A stretch of 64,000 nucleotides of DNA from Bacillota bacterium (lineage in GTDB: Bacteria > Bacillota > Clostridia > DSM-8532), in contig JAEYOK010000010.1 of NCBI GenBank assembly GCA_023411795.1, positions 1-64,000 of the forward strand, written 5' to 3'. The notes beneath the pieces were generated by a model that saw nothing but the letters and a program-made list of their open reading frames with translations, did no database searches and had not been told where the DNA came from. Each line of letters begins with the position of its first letter. The stretch's first letter is position 1. Of this stretch, positions 51,998-61,622 are shown piece after piece. Position numbers and translations under genes: made by a program.

Positions 51998-54226
51998 TTA
52001 TTCTAAGGAAGCAGCCGTATCACGGATCCAATCCAAAATTTCCGAATTCTCAAGATCAACTTTCTTTGCATCATCAAATAAGACAATCTTATAGGACCCA
52101 TCTTTCTCAAGACTTAACTCCATTAATTCCAATTCATCAAACACAAGCAATGCTATAAAGAATTTAAAAAAATTAATGTTGTTTTTTGTCTCATTCTCAA
52201 GTATTCTGGCATGTACAAACATATCGGGAAAAGATAACGTACCTACCGCAATCCGTCTTATATATCTGTATATGACTGCAAGGATGTCCCTGTTTACTAC
52301 AATATCGTCAAAATTAAGAATTTTATCAACAATCCCATTATAAAGCCAATTTTCGTCATTATCAAGACATTCAACACCCAGGGCGGCTTTATGTAATAGT
52401 TGGTTTCTTTTTATAACTGATTCTGTAAGTCTCATATCAATAAGCTTAATTTGTAATGATTCGTTCCCCCTGAAAACATTGATATCCAGAGTAAAAATAA
52501 TATCAACCTTATCTCCAACAAATAAGCCTTTATCTAGGGAACCCTTGCCAAAGAATACTCCTTCGATATTCTGTCCATTAATACCAAAAGTTACTTTCAG
52601 ATGTTTTCCGTCTCCCATAGTTTTTTTTCCGAGGATAACAGCTCCCCTGAAACAGAATACAGGCATCTCATTACCTGATCCGAAAGGCTTCATATATGTA
52701 ATCAGTTTGGCCATTTTTAAATTAATATCTTTCCCATTAATCTCCAAATTTATTGAAGTTTCAGGGATAAGCATATCATCAACTATAATCTTACCGGCGT
52801 AATCGTTTATTCGTTTGCGAAACAATACAAGCTCATTAGTATGTATTTTAAGGCCGCCGGCTTGCTCATGGCCTCCGAACTTAACCAGAATATCTGCCTG
52901 TGCTTCCATGGCTTTAAAAAGATTAAAACCCTGTATGCTCCTTCCAGAACCAATGGCATAGCCGTTGGTTTTTCCGACAGCGTAGCTGTTGGATTTTTCG
53001 TCAGTTTTATCTTCTTCAATCGAGATTACAAAGGTTGGCTTGTGATAACGATCCACCAATTTTGAAGCTACAATACCAATAACACCATGGTGCCAGCCTT
53101 TTTTATATACTACAAGAACCTTTTGCTTTTTATATTCAGTATCACTCTCAATTATCTCTAATGCTTCTTTATATATTTCATCCTGAACTTGCTGCCTTCT
53201 TGTATTAGATTGATTAAGAAGAATTGCGAGTTTTTCAGCCTCAGCTTCATTATCGGTTGTAAAAAGCTTAACAGCTACACTTGCATCACCCATACGCCCT
53301 GCAGCGTTTATTCTTGGTGCTAGTATAAATGACAGTCTGTATGAGTCAACTAAGCCGGCATCAGGTAAGGATACCTTTAGAAGCGATTTTACTCCCGTGC
53401 ATGGAGCTGAAATAATTTTTTCTATACCAAATTTCGCAATTATTCTATTTTCTCCAGTCAACGAGACAATATCTGCAATTGTAGCTATAGCCGCGATGTC
53501 GAGATATTCTTCATATGCCTTAGGCATATTTAATCGGATACCTAATGCTTGGACCAGCTTAAGTGCTACTCCGGCACCACATAGATATTTAAAAGGGTAC
53601 TTACTTCCGGGAAGGTGGGGATTTAAAATCGATAAAGCCTCGGGTATAAGCTCATCATTACATTGATGATGATCAGTTATTATTATATCGATGGCTTTTC
53701 CCTTGTTATTGATTTTTTCGTATATGGAGTCTATCTGCTTTCGTCCCGAAATACCGCAATCAACCGTTATAACTAAATTAAACTCATTCTCGACTATGTA
53801 GTCAACAGCTATATCAGAGATTCCATAGCCTTCGTCTACCCTGTCAGGAATATAGAATTCCGGTTGAATGTTTAAAGATTTAAAGAATTTAAGTAAGATG
53901 GAGGTTGCAGAAACACCGTCAGCGTCGTAGTCTCCATATATAAGGATTCTCTCATTATTGCTTATAGCTTTTATTATTCTGTCTACGGCAATCTCCATAC
54001 CTTCGAGTAAAAAAGGATCATGCAATTCTTCAAGAGACGGATTTATAAATGCCTGCATTTCTTCCCGGCTTTTTATCCCCCTTTGAATCAATAAACTTCT
54101 TATTACATCAGGTATGTTTTTATCAGAATTTACAGTTTCCTTTTCTACTAAGGACTCATTAATGATACCAATTTCAGAAGCATTGGTTGACCATCGTCTG
54201 CCATTGCCTAAATAATAATTCTCCAT
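51998..54226 (-). CDS. recJ: Single-stranded-DNA-specific exonuclease RecJ
   Basis: A 742-residue RecJ, a 5'-3' exonuclease on single-stranded DNA used in repair and recombination. The DHH-family metal motifs are DYDADGVSA, TVDCGIS and ITDHHQC, followed by DHHA1 motif GGHEQAGG and an OB-fold region. A C-terminal region of about 170 residues follows, as in Firmicutes RecJ. Start at 54226 with AGGATAG. The stop codon shares a base with the first possible rel ATG. Confidence 0.94.
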   Translation of the reverse strand: MENYYLGNGRRWSTNASEIGIINESLVEKETVNSDKNIPDVIRSLLIQRGIKSREEMQAFINPSLEELHDPFLLEGMEIAVDRIIKAISNNERILIYGDYDADGVSATSILLKFFKSLNIQPEFYIPDRVDEGYGISDIAVDYIVENEFNLVITVDCGISGRKQIDSIYEKINNKGKAIDIIITDHHQCNDELIPEALSILNPHLPGSKYPFKYLCGAGVALKLVQALGIRLNMPKAYEEYLDIAAIATIADIVSLTGENRIIAKFGIEKIISAPCTGVKSLLKVSLPDAGLVDSYRLSFILAPRINAAGRMGDASVAVKLFTTDNEAEAEKLAILLNQSNTRRQQVQDEIYKEALEIIESDTEYKKQKVLVVYKKGWHHGVIGIVASKLVDRYHKPTFVISIEEDKTDEKSNSYAVGKTNGYAIGSGRSIQGFNLFKAMEAQADILVKFGGHEQAGGLKIHTNELVLFRKRINDYAGKIIVDDMLIPETSINLEINGKDINLKMAKLITYMKPFGSGNEMPVFCFRGAVILGKKTMGDGKHLKVTFGINGQNIEGVFFGKGSLDKGLFVGDKVDIIFTLDINVFRGNESLQIKLIDMRLTESVIKRNQLLHKAALGVECLDNDENWLYNGIVDKILNFDDIVVNRDILAVIYRYIRRIAVGTLSFPDMFVHARILENETKNNINFFKFFIALLVFDELELMELSLEKDGSYKIVLFDDAKKVDLENSEILDWIRDTAASLE

Positions 54227-54298
54227 CTTCTATCCTTACCAAAATCTCTAAAGCATTAAATGTTCCTATTATCGCTATGACTTAAAATACTAATTAAC

Positions 54299-54325
54299 AA
54301 AGCCCGAAGGGTTGCTCCGGGCTTT
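54299..54325 (-). terminator. Terminator of rpsU
   Basis: AAAGCCCG (54299-54306) pairs with CGGGCTTT (54318-54325). On the minus strand it is followed by TTGTTAATTA rather than pure T, so some read-through into recJ is likely. Confidence 0.75.
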
Positions 54326-54380
54326 GCCAATTATTTCAAATAATTATTAAGGCTCTCTTTTAAGGGTCGCCAAATGAACC

Positions 54381-54557
54381 CTATTTTGTTTTCCTTTTCC
54401 TCGCAGCCTCGGATTTCTTCTTGCGTTTTACGCTGGGTTTGACATAGTGCTCTCTCTTCCTCACTTCAGCGAGAACGCCTGCCTTCGCACATTGTCTTTT
54501 AAATCTTTTCAGCGCACTGTCAAGGGATTCGTTCTCCTTAACTCTTACTTCAGACAC
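54381..54557 (-). CDS. rpsU: 30S ribosomal protein S21
   Basis: A 58-residue S21. It starts SEVRVKENESLDSALKRFKR, contains the conserved CAKAG and EVRKREHY, and ends in a basic tail SEAARKRKTK. S21 helps the 30S subunit engage mRNA. The start is GTG at 54557, behind GGGGAGGG; the ATG that overlaps it by two bases is out of frame. A strong promoter lies at 54650-54679 and a structured leader between. Confidence 0.96.
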   Translation of the reverse strand: MSEVRVKENESLDSALKRFKRQCAKAGVLAEVRKREHYVKPSVKRKKKSEAARKRKTK

Positions 54558-54643
54558 ATCTATCCCTCCCCTCTGTAACGTACGTACCGCCGTGCCAGGG
54601 GATTTATCCAGTCAGTGTGAATGGTAAACCATGTTACAGCACG
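54558..54643 (-). promoter_or_regulatory. Structured leader of rpsU
   Basis: CTGTAAC at the leader 5' end pairs with GTTACAG (positions 54633-54639 and 54573-54579) just before the ribosome-binding site. Inside are ATGGT-TT-ACCAT and a TCCCCT (54597-54602) that is fully complementary to the AGGGGA of the ribosome-binding site (54567-54572). This allows two states, with the site free or paired, suggesting S21-type translational feedback. Confidence 0.5.
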
Positions 54644-54649
54644 TATTCT

Positions 54650-54679
54650 ATTATATAATAGTGGTTTTAAAAGCGTCAA
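54650..54679 (-). promoter_or_regulatory. Promoter of rpsU
   Basis: On the minus strand TTGACG and TATAAT are separated by 18 bases, followed by a start near 54643, at the first base of the rpsU leader hairpin. Confidence 0.8.
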
Positions 54680-54702
54680 CATATTTTTCGGTACTTAGGT
54701 GC

Positions 54703-55047
54703 CTATATTATTTTTTCATTCATTTTTGTGCCGCCCAGAACATGGTAATGAAGGTGGAAAACTGTTTGTCCGGCGCCTTCTCCGCAATTGACAATCACTC
54801 TGTAACCATCTTTATTTATTCCGGTAATCTCAGCAACCTTCTTAATCCCGCGATGCACATGAACTACATTTTCAATGTTTTCATCGTTTAAATCTTCTAA
54901 ACTGTTTATATGTGTCTTAGGTATTACAAGCACATGGACCGGTGTGGCTGGATTTATGTCCTTAAAAGCATATACATACTCATCCTCGTAGACCTTAGTT
55001 GATGGTATTTCGCCATTAATTATACGGCAAAAAAGACAGTTATCCAA
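54703..55047 (-). CDS. HIT family nucleotide-binding protein (HinT-like)
   Basis: A 114-residue histidine triad protein of the HINT group, a nucleoside phosphoramidate hydrolase. The triad is His98-x-His100-x-His102 (HLHYHV). CLFC at residues 4-7 is the usual zinc CxxC. The start is TTG at 55047 with AAGGAG nine bases upstream. It follows alaS by 12 bases, so it is read with it. Confidence 0.94.
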   Translation of the reverse strand: MDNCLFCRIINGEIPSTKVYEDEYVYAFKDINPATPVHVLVIPKTHINSLEDLNDENIENVVHVHRGIKKVAEITGINKDGYRVIVNCGEGAGQTVFHLHYHVLGGTKMNEKII

Positions 55048-55059
55048 AAAATCAACTCC

Positions 55060-57699
55060 TTAACTTAACATTTCAACAGCTTTTACTTTGGCTATTTCAA
55101 GAGCATTATCCATACCCTGTGGGTTCTTTCCTCCGGCTTGGGCCATATCGGGACGTCCGCCGCCACCACCGCCACATGCGGCAGCAGCTTCTTTAATTAT
55201 ATTACCGCTATGAATACCGGCATCGACAGCATCCTTTGTAGCCGATACAATCAGGTTAACTTTATCATCTTTATCTGAAACCAAAATTACAACACCTGAG
55301 CCTATTTTATTCTTTAATGTGTCAGATGCATTCCTTAGTGCATTCATATCAAGACCATTTAGTTTTGCTGCGACAATCTTCATCCCTTTTACAGTATTGG
55401 CGTTTTCTATAAAACTATCGAGGGAGCTGTTCACCATCTTGGAGTTAATATCCTCAAGCTCCTTTTTGGATGTCTTCAGTTCATCAAATAGATTTTCAAT
55501 CTTTTTTACAATATCATCCGTAGAAGACTTTGCTGCCTCCGATGCTTGTTTTAAAAGGTTTTCTTTATCCTTATAGTATTTAATAGCGTTATATCCTGTC
55601 AGAGCTTCAATTCTTCTTACCCCTGCAGAAATCCCGTTCTCTGATAATATTTTTATTAATCCGGCTTCACCAGTAGAGCTTAAGTGGGTTCCCCCGCATA
55701 ATTCCTTGCTGTAGTCGCCGGCAGAAACAACGCGAACCAAATCACCATATTTTTCATCAAATAACGCCATTGCACCTGATTTTCTTGCCTCTTCTATAGA
55801 CATTTCCGATGTGTTAACAATAAGGTTAGCAAGAATTTTTGAATTTACTTCATTTTCAACGGCTTCAATTTGCTCCTGGGACATAGCTGAAAAATGAGTA
55901 AAGTCAAAACGGAGACGTTCCATATTAACCATAGAGCCTGCCTGGTTTACATGATCTCCTAAAACATTCTTAAGAGCTTTATGAATTAGGTGGGTTGTCG
56001 TATGATTTCTAGCGGTAGCTTTACGCTTCTCAACATCTATAGATGAGGTAACTTTATCCCCAACCTGAACACCACCGCTAATTACCTTTCCTATATGAAG
56101 ATACTTGCCATCAGCAGTCTTCCTACAGTCTATGACTTCCATCTTAAAGTTTGCGTTATAAATAGTACCTGCATCCCCTACCTGTCCGCCGCTTTCTGCA
56201 TAAAAAGGCGTTACATCAAGAACAAGGGTAACTTCATCATCCTGCTGTGCACTGTCAGCCAGTTCATCATTTAAAACTATAAACTGAACGGTGCCTTCTT
56301 CGGTATACTTTGTATACCCAACAAACTTGGTTTTTGCTGTTTTGTCAGTATTGGCAAATAAATCTTTCTCCCAAGCTGAGCCCTCTTTGCTTTTATGTGC
56401 CTCTCTGGCTTTGTTTTTTTGAGCTTTCATCTCATTTTGGAAGCCTGCTTCATCTATTGAAAGATTATTCTCAGATGCAATTTCTCTTGTTAAATCCATA
56501 GGAAATCCATAAGTGTCGTGTAGCTTGAAGACCATCTCACCGGTCAATTGATTTGAACCGCTGTTTCTTACCTGCTTAATATAATCCTCAAGAATAATCA
56601 TTCCCTGATCCACAGTTGCATAAAAACGCTCTTCTTCTAGACTTACAACCTTTTTAATATAATCCTGCTTCTCAACAAGATTAGGATAAGCTTTTCCGAA
56701 GCACTCAATGACAGTATCTACTATATCAGATAAGAACATGCGATTAATGCCAAGAAGCCTCCCATGACGTGCGGCTCTTCTTAAAAGTCTTCTTAAGACA
56801 TAACCTCTACCTTCGTTAGATGGCAGAATACCGTCTGAAACCATCATAGTAACACTTCTGGTATGGTCGGTTATAACTCGAATAGAAACATCTTTTCTAT
56901 AATCCTTGCCATACTCTGCATTTGCTACTTTGCAAACATGGTCAAGAATAGCCCGAATTGCGTCAACTTCAAATATATTGTCAACATCCTGCATAACACA
57001 GGCTAGACGCTCCAGCCCCATGCCTGTATCGATGTTTTTGCTGGCAAGCTCTAAATATGTGCCGTCTTCCTGCTTGTCAAATTGAGTAAATACATTATTC
57101 CATACCTCGATAAATCGATCGCAATCACAGCCTACCTTACAGTCGGGCTTACCACAGCCTTTATCGGCACCCCTGTCAAAATATATCTCAGAACAAGGAC
57201 CACATGGACCGGTACCGTGTTCCCAGAAGTTATCTTCCTTACCCAAACGGAAGATTTTTTCATGGGGCAAGCCTACTTGTTTATTCCAAATATCATAAGC
57301 TTCATCATCATTTTCATAAACCGAAACATATAACCTGTCTTCCGGTATTTCTAAGACCTTTGTAAAGAACTCCCATGCCCACGGAATTGCGTCACTTTTA
57401 AAATAGTCTCCGAAAGAAAAGTTTCCGAGCATTTCAAAGAAGGTACCATGGCGGGAAGTTTTCCCTACGTTTTCAATATCAGGTGTACGAATACATTTTT
57501 GACATGTGGTAACTCGTTTTCTCGGAGGAACCTCACGACCTGTAAAATATGGCTTTAAAGGTGTCATACCCGCATTTATCAGAAGAATACTGGGATCGTT
57601 CTGCGGAACCAGCGAGAAACTGGGCAGTCGAAGATGTCCCTTGCTCTCAAAAAAGGATAAATACATTTCCCTTAATTCATTCAGTCCATACTTTTGCAT
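55060..57699 (-). CDS. alaS: Alanyl-tRNA synthetase
   Basis: An 879-residue AlaRS. The class II catalytic core is N-terminal (PSFSLVPQNDPSILLINAGM). The editing domain has zinc-site HTTTH and CGGTH motifs that clear Ser- and Gly-tRNA. A C-Ala domain with a Gly-rich GGGGGGRPDMAQAGG end follows. The start at 57699 follows GAGGTCGGG. A good promoter is at 57778; no T-box was seen in the leader, unlike some Firmicutes tRNA synthetase genes. Confidence 0.97.
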   Translation of the reverse strand: MQKYGLNELREMYLSFFESKGHLRLPSFSLVPQNDPSILLINAGMTPLKPYFTGREVPPRKRVTTCQKCIRTPDIENVGKTSRHGTFFEMLGNFSFGDYFKSDAIPWAWEFFTKVLEIPEDRLYVSVYENDDEAYDIWNKQVGLPHEKIFRLGKEDNFWEHGTGPCGPCSEIYFDRGADKGCGKPDCKVGCDCDRFIEVWNNVFTQFDKQEDGTYLELASKNIDTGMGLERLACVMQDVDNIFEVDAIRAILDHVCKVANAEYGKDYRKDVSIRVITDHTRSVTMMVSDGILPSNEGRGYVLRRLLRRAARHGRLLGINRMFLSDIVDTVIECFGKAYPNLVEKQDYIKKVVSLEEERFYATVDQGMIILEDYIKQVRNSGSNQLTGEMVFKLHDTYGFPMDLTREIASENNLSIDEAGFQNEMKAQKNKAREAHKSKEGSAWEKDLFANTDKTAKTKFVGYTKYTEEGTVQFIVLNDELADSAQQDDEVTLVLDVTPFYAESGGQVGDAGTIYNANFKMEVIDCRKTADGKYLHIGKVISGGVQVGDKVTSSIDVEKRKATARNHTTTHLIHKALKNVLGDHVNQAGSMVNMERLRFDFTHFSAMSQEQIEAVENEVNSKILANLIVNTSEMSIEEARKSGAMALFDEKYGDLVRVVSAGDYSKELCGGTHLSSTGEAGLIKILSENGISAGVRRIEALTGYNAIKYYKDKENLLKQASEAAKSSTDDIVKKIENLFDELKTSKKELEDINSKMVNSSLDSFIENANTVKGMKIVAAKLNGLDMNALRNASDTLKNKIGSGVVILVSDKDDKVNLIVSATKDAVDAGIHSGNIIKEAAAACGGGGGGRPDMAQAGGKNPQGMDNALEIAKVKAVEMLS

Positions 57700-57777
57700 A
57701 TAAAAAACCCGACCTCTCTATTAATTAACATTATTCTAAGCTCTTGCATTTTACATTATTTTTATTTAATAAAGATA

Positions 57778-57807
57778 AGTATACCCAAACCGAGTTATAT
57801 GCGTCAA
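57778..57807 (-). promoter_or_regulatory. Promoter of alaS
   Basis: On the minus strand TTGACG and TATACT are separated by 18 bases; transcription would start near 57771, giving a leader of about 70 bases. Confidence 0.7.
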
Positions 57808-57851
57808 GCAAGACTGAATTATATTTATAGTCGTATTAAAAAGAAGAACCC

Positions 57852-57939
57852 ACCCCACCAGGGAATCAAAGATTCTCGGTGGGGTCCGAGAACAGATACT
57901 CTGTTCTATGGGAATAAAAACGGGGAGATTTTTCTCCCC
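57852..57939 (-). terminator. Three hairpins in tandem after small gene
   Basis: In minus order: GGGGAGA/TCTCCCC followed by a T-run (57922-57939), GAACAG/CTGTTC (57890-57906), and ACCCCACC/GGTGGGGT with GAATC/GATTC inside, followed by a T-rich stretch (57852-57885). The first and last look like terminators of the small gene and insulate alaS. Confidence 0.75.
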
Positions 57940-57945
57940 TACATT

Positions 57946-58122
57946 TTATATCATGTGTCTCATGGCCATGTATGCTTTTCCGGCACAACGTCCTATATTT
58001 CTACCTGTCCTTTTCATTGCTCTGAATGAACGATCCATTCTAAAATTTTCTTCAGCCATTAAAGAAAAAGCTGCACCAATCATAGCTCCTATTACAATAC
58101 CGCCACCAAAACCCGCTCTCAT
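57946..58122 (-). CDS. Small glycine-rich membrane protein, unknown
   Basis: A 58-residue protein with a Gly/Ala transmembrane segment (residues 4-20, GFGGGIVIGAMIGAAFS) and a basic soluble part with repeated Arg/Met (MDRSFRAMKRTGRN). AGGAGGT sits seven bases before the ATG, so translation is credible despite the size. It recalls YtxH-like small proteins but the family is not certain. It is divergent from the DUF1015 gene and followed by three hairpins. Confidence 0.7.
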   Translation of the reverse strand: MRAGFGGGIVIGAMIGAAFSLMAEENFRMDRSFRAMKRTGRNIGRCAGKAYMAMRHMI

Positions 58123-58195
58123 AAATTTTACCTCCTATTCTATTTGCTTTTACTTTTAGTATTTCAAAAAAATACGTTTTGAATTCATGAAGTGT

Positions 58196-58224
58196 TTGAC
58201 AGTTAATTTATACTGCAATAGAAT
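58196..58224 (+). promoter_or_regulatory. Promoter of DUF1015 gene
   Basis: TTGACA (58196-58201) and TAGAAT (58219-58224) with a 17-base spacer; start near 58231, about 40 bases before the ATG. Confidence 0.78.
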
Positions 58225-58270
58225 TATCAAAGATAAAATTTTACTCTGTAATTTTGTGTGGAGGTTATTT

Positions 58271-59623
58271 ATGTTAAAAACATTATTAATTGAAACCATG
58301 AAAAATAAATTGGGTATAGATATTTCTTCCGTATTATTACCTAAAGAAAATATCGATATGCAAAAATGGGCTGTTGTTGCTTGCGACCAGTACACTTCAG
58401 AGCCCGAATACTGGAACGATGCAGATAAATTTGTAGATAACAATCCTTCCACGCTAAGACTTATTTTTCCTGAAACATATCTGGAAAGCGAGACAGAAGA
58501 GCAAAAGTCAGTAAGAATAAAAAATATTAATGACAACATGACATCGTATCTTAACGATAACTTGTTGTGCGAATATAAGAATACTGTTATTTTAGTTGAA
58601 CGAGTTTTTAGCAGTGGACATACAAGGCACGGATTAATTCTTTCTGTCGACCTGGAACGTTATGACTTTAGCAAAGGCTCACAAAGTCTTATTCGTGCGA
58701 CTGAAGGTACAATAATCGATAGGCTGCCTCCTCGAGTTCGCATTCGCGAAAATGCCCAGCTTGAATTACCGCATATTATGATTCTTATTGATGATGAAGC
58801 TAAAACTGTAATCGAACCATTAGTTTCTAAAATAGCCTCCCTATCTCAAGTTTATTCTTTTGACCTTATGAAACAAAGTGGCAGCATAAAAGGTTGGAAG
58901 ATAAATGCCGAGAGTGACATTGAAGCTATGACATCGGCTTTATTAAAGCTTGCCGATAAGGAAAGCTTCAAGAAACGCTATAATTTAAAAGACGATAATT
59001 TAGACGTTCTTCTATTTGCAGTTGGTGATGGAAATCATTCATTAGCGACGGCTAAAGCTTGTTGGGAAAACTTAAAGAAAACCTTAACAGCTGAGGAACT
59101 CGAAAACCATCCGGCTCGTTATGCTCTTGTTGAAATTGTAAATGTTCATGACAGCGGGCTGGTATTCGAGCCTATTCATCGTGTAGTTTTTAATGTAGAT
59201 CAGGAGCATTTGCTTGATTCATTTGTTTCATATTATAAGAATCAAGGCTGTAATGCCAGAATTGTAAAAGGAACTGAAAAACCTAATTCTTCTGGTCATG
59301 CTATAAAATATGTTACTTCGGAAGGCTATGGGTATCTCGTTGTAGAATGCCCGTTATACAATATTGATGTCGGGACTCTTCAGCGCTTTCTTGATGATTA
59401 CTTAAAAAGCAACTGTCAGTCAAGCATTGACTATATTCATGGAGAAGATATCACAGAAAAACTTGGAAAACAGCCCGGTAATATCGGCTTTTTCCTATCA
59501 AAGATGGATAAAAACGACCTTTTCAAAACTGTTATTCTTGACGGAGCCCTGCCAAGAAAAACCTTCTCTATGGGCGAAGCCTCTGAAAAGCGCTTTTATC
59601 TAGAGGCCAGAAAGATTAAGTAA
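58271..59623 (+). CDS. DUF1015 family protein
   Basis: A 450-residue protein of DUF1015, an uncharacterised family found mainly in anaerobes. Recognisable parts are the VVACDQYTSEPEYW segment near the N-terminus, ERVFSSGHTRHGLILSVDLE and the FAVGDGNHSLATAKACWE motif. A kinase-like or PLP-like role has been proposed for relatives but is not shown here. The ATG at 58271 has GGAGG six bases upstream. A 50-base palindrome lies just downstream. Confidence 0.85.
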   Translation: MLKTLLIETMKNKLGIDISSVLLPKENIDMQKWAVVACDQYTSEPEYWNDADKFVDNNPSTLRLIFPETYLESETEEQKSVRIKNINDNMTSYLNDNLLCEYKNTVILVERVFSSGHTRHGLILSVDLERYDFSKGSQSLIRATEGTIIDRLPPRVRIRENAQLELPHIMILIDDEAKTVIEPLVSKIASLSQVYSFDLMKQSGSIKGWKINAESDIEAMTSALLKLADKESFKKRYNLKDDNLDVLLFAVGDGNHSLATAKACWENLKKTLTAEELENHPARYALVEIVNVHDSGLVFEPIHRVVFNVDQEHLLDSFVSYYKNQGCNARIVKGTEKPNSSGHAIKYVTSEGYGYLVVECPLYNIDVGTLQRFLDDYLKSNCQSSIDYIHGEDITEKLGKQPGNIGFFLSKMDKNDLFKTVILDGALPRKTFSMGEASEKRFYLEARKIK

Positions 59624-59627
59624 ACAT

Positions 59628-59715
59628 AGACACGGGCATAGACAGGGGGACGGTTCTGCTGTCTAGACACGGGGACGGTTCTCCTGTCTAGACAGCAGAA
59701 CCGTCCCCGTGTCTA
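59628..59715. repeat. GGGGACGG palindromic repeat, double unit
   Basis: Contains TAGACAGGGGGACGG with its closing arm (59639-59665) and a nearly perfect 50-base palindrome (59665-59714) in which AGACACGGGGACGGTTCT faces AGAACCGTCCCCGTGTCT. It separates the DUF1015 and Na/phosphate genes. No transposase is adjacent. Confidence 0.9.
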
Positions 59716-59750
59716 TTCCTTTTGTAAATGTATTACAGGCACTAAATGGT

Positions 59751-59780
59751 TTGCGTAACTCATCAGTTGTAAGTTATAAT
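59751..59780 (+). promoter_or_regulatory. Promoter of Na/phosphate symporter gene
   Basis: TTGCGT (59751-59756) and TATAAT (59775-59780) with an 18-base spacer; start near 59787. Confidence 0.6.
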
Positions 59781-59860
59781 GAATCAGTATTCTAACATTG
59801 ATTAATATTACGGCTTAGCGGAAAGGTATCTGGAAGTCGTACAGCAAGGCAGGAGGATAC

Positions 59861-61621
59861 ATGAACATTTCAAATTTTATCGAGTTGATTACAGGCGTAG
59901 CTCTGTTCTTGTTCGGTATGACGCTGATGGGAGAAGGCTTAAAACAGGTAGCAGGAAATAAGCTGGAGATAATTCTATACAAACTCACGGGAAAACCATT
60001 AAAGGGACTACTATTTGGAGCCGGTATTACAACAGTAATTCAGTCATCATCAGCCACATCGGTCATGGTTGTTGGCTTTGTAAATTCTGGTATTATGAAG
60101 GTCAGACAGGCTATTCCCATTGTGCTTGGTGCGATATTCGGGACAAGCATTACCGGTTGGATCATCTGTCTGTCCGGAATCGATGCCGGTTCGGGATGGC
60201 TCATGCTGTTCTCTACTGGTACACTAACCTGCATTACCGCATTGGTTGGTGTATGCTTTAGAATGTTCTCAAAGGACCGCTTCAAAAACCATCTTAGTAA
60301 CGTAATGCTTGGGTTTGCGATTTTGATGTTTGGTATGTCCGTTATGAGCGGTGCTGTAGCACCATTACAGGAAAGTGGACTATTCATCAGCATTATTACG
60401 GAATTCTCTAATCCTTTGATTGGTATACTTGTAGGTATCGTATTTACAAGTATTCTACAAAGTGCTTCCGCTGCTGTTGGAATTTTACAGGTATTGGCCA
60501 TGACTGGCATTGTTCAGTTCGGTATGGCATTCCCTCTTATCATGGGTATTGCCATAGGAGCGTCCGTTCCCGTCCTGTTATCTGCCATAGGTGCCACCAC
60601 TGATGGTAAGCGTACAGCAATAGCTTATCTGACCAGCAACACACTCGGCGTAATTTTAACAGCGACGGTGTTCTATGGGCTTAACGCTTTTTTAAATTTT
60701 TCTTTTATGAATGAAACCATGACAATGGAAACTATAGCAGCCTTCAACAGCCTCTACAGGCTTGCGGTTGTTGTCGTCCTTTTTCCCTTGAACAGACAAC
60801 TTGAGGCGATCTCCAAATGGTTTATTCGCTCTGACAACGGAAAAGGAGTTGAAGACGTACCGCTTAAACCACTGGAGGAACGATTTATTGACCACCCGTC
60901 CCTTGCAATTGAGCAATGCCGGGATGCGATCAATGATATGGCTGTCAAGGCAAAAGAAAATATGTTCATCTCATTTAGGCTTATACATAACTTTACACAA
61001 GAGGATTATAAACGTGTACAGTTGATTGAGGACACCGTAGATCGGTATGAAGACAGGCTCGGAACATATCTTTTAAAAATTACAAGTAAAGAACTGAATG
61101 ATAATCAAAATGAGAGCACGGGAAAATTTTTGCATACCATTACAGACTTTGAGCGTATATCCGATCATGCAGTAAATCTTGCGGAGGCTGCGAAAGAAAT
61201 CCACGAGAAAGATATTACCTTTTCTGCTGATGCCAAGCATGAACTGCAAGTAATTGGCGATGCTGTAGAAGAGATTGCGACAATGGCAATCGATGCTTTT
61301 CTTAATAATGATTTGGAACTTTCAGCTAAAATTGAACCATTGGAAGAGCTAATCGATAATCTATGCGGAGAAATGAAACTCCATCATGTTCAAAGACTGA
61401 AAAACGGTGCATGTTCTCTCAATACCGGCTTTGTGTTCCATGATATTTTGAATGATTTCGAGCGCATAGCTGATCATTGTTCCAATATTGCCGTGGCGAT
61501 GATTGCGTTGGAATCAGATTCCTTTGACAGGCATCAATATCTTGACAGCGTAAAGCGACTGAAAAGTGAAACCTATGCTAAGTATTTTGAGGCATATTAT
61601 AAGAAATACATGATTGAATGA
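59861..61621 (+). CDS. Na/phosphate symporter with PhoU-like domain
   Basis: A 586-residue NptA-type sodium-phosphate cotransporter. Two inverted Na/Pi repeats carry QSSSATSVMVVGFVNSG (near residue 61) and LQSASAAVGILQVLAMTG (near 200), followed by a C-terminal PhoU-like domain (about 350-586) with RISDHAVNLAEAA and ERIADHCSNIAVAM. It imports phosphate or may export it. GGAGG precedes the ATG. It is flanked by GGGGACGG repeats on both sides. Confidence 0.93.
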   Translation: MNISNFIELITGVALFLFGMTLMGEGLKQVAGNKLEIILYKLTGKPLKGLLFGAGITTVIQSSSATSVMVVGFVNSGIMKVRQAIPIVLGAIFGTSITGWIICLSGIDAGSGWLMLFSTGTLTCITALVGVCFRMFSKDRFKNHLSNVMLGFAILMFGMSVMSGAVAPLQESGLFISIITEFSNPLIGILVGIVFTSILQSASAAVGILQVLAMTGIVQFGMAFPLIMGIAIGASVPVLLSAIGATTDGKRTAIAYLTSNTLGVILTATVFYGLNAFLNFSFMNETMTMETIAAFNSLYRLAVVVVLFPLNRQLEAISKWFIRSDNGKGVEDVPLKPLEERFIDHPSLAIEQCRDAINDMAVKAKENMFISFRLIHNFTQEDYKRVQLIEDTVDRYEDRLGTYLLKITSKELNDNQNESTGKFLHTITDFERISDHAVNLAEAAKEIHEKDITFSADAKHELQVIGDAVEEIATMAIDAFLNNDLELSAKIEPLEELIDNLCGEMKLHHVQRLKNGACSLNTGFVFHDILNDFERIADHCSNIAVAMIALESDSFDRHQYLDSVKRLKSETYAKYFEAYYKKYMIE

Positions 61622-61622
61622 T

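Noticed and set aside
57700..57945. T-box leader for alaS
   Set aside because: No AGGGTGGNACCGCG-type T-box sequence or specifier arm; a plain promoter at 57778 explains expression.
60040..60510. 156-codon minus-strand reading frame within the Na/phosphate gene
   Set aside because: Antisense shadow of a conserved membrane protein gene with no start signals.
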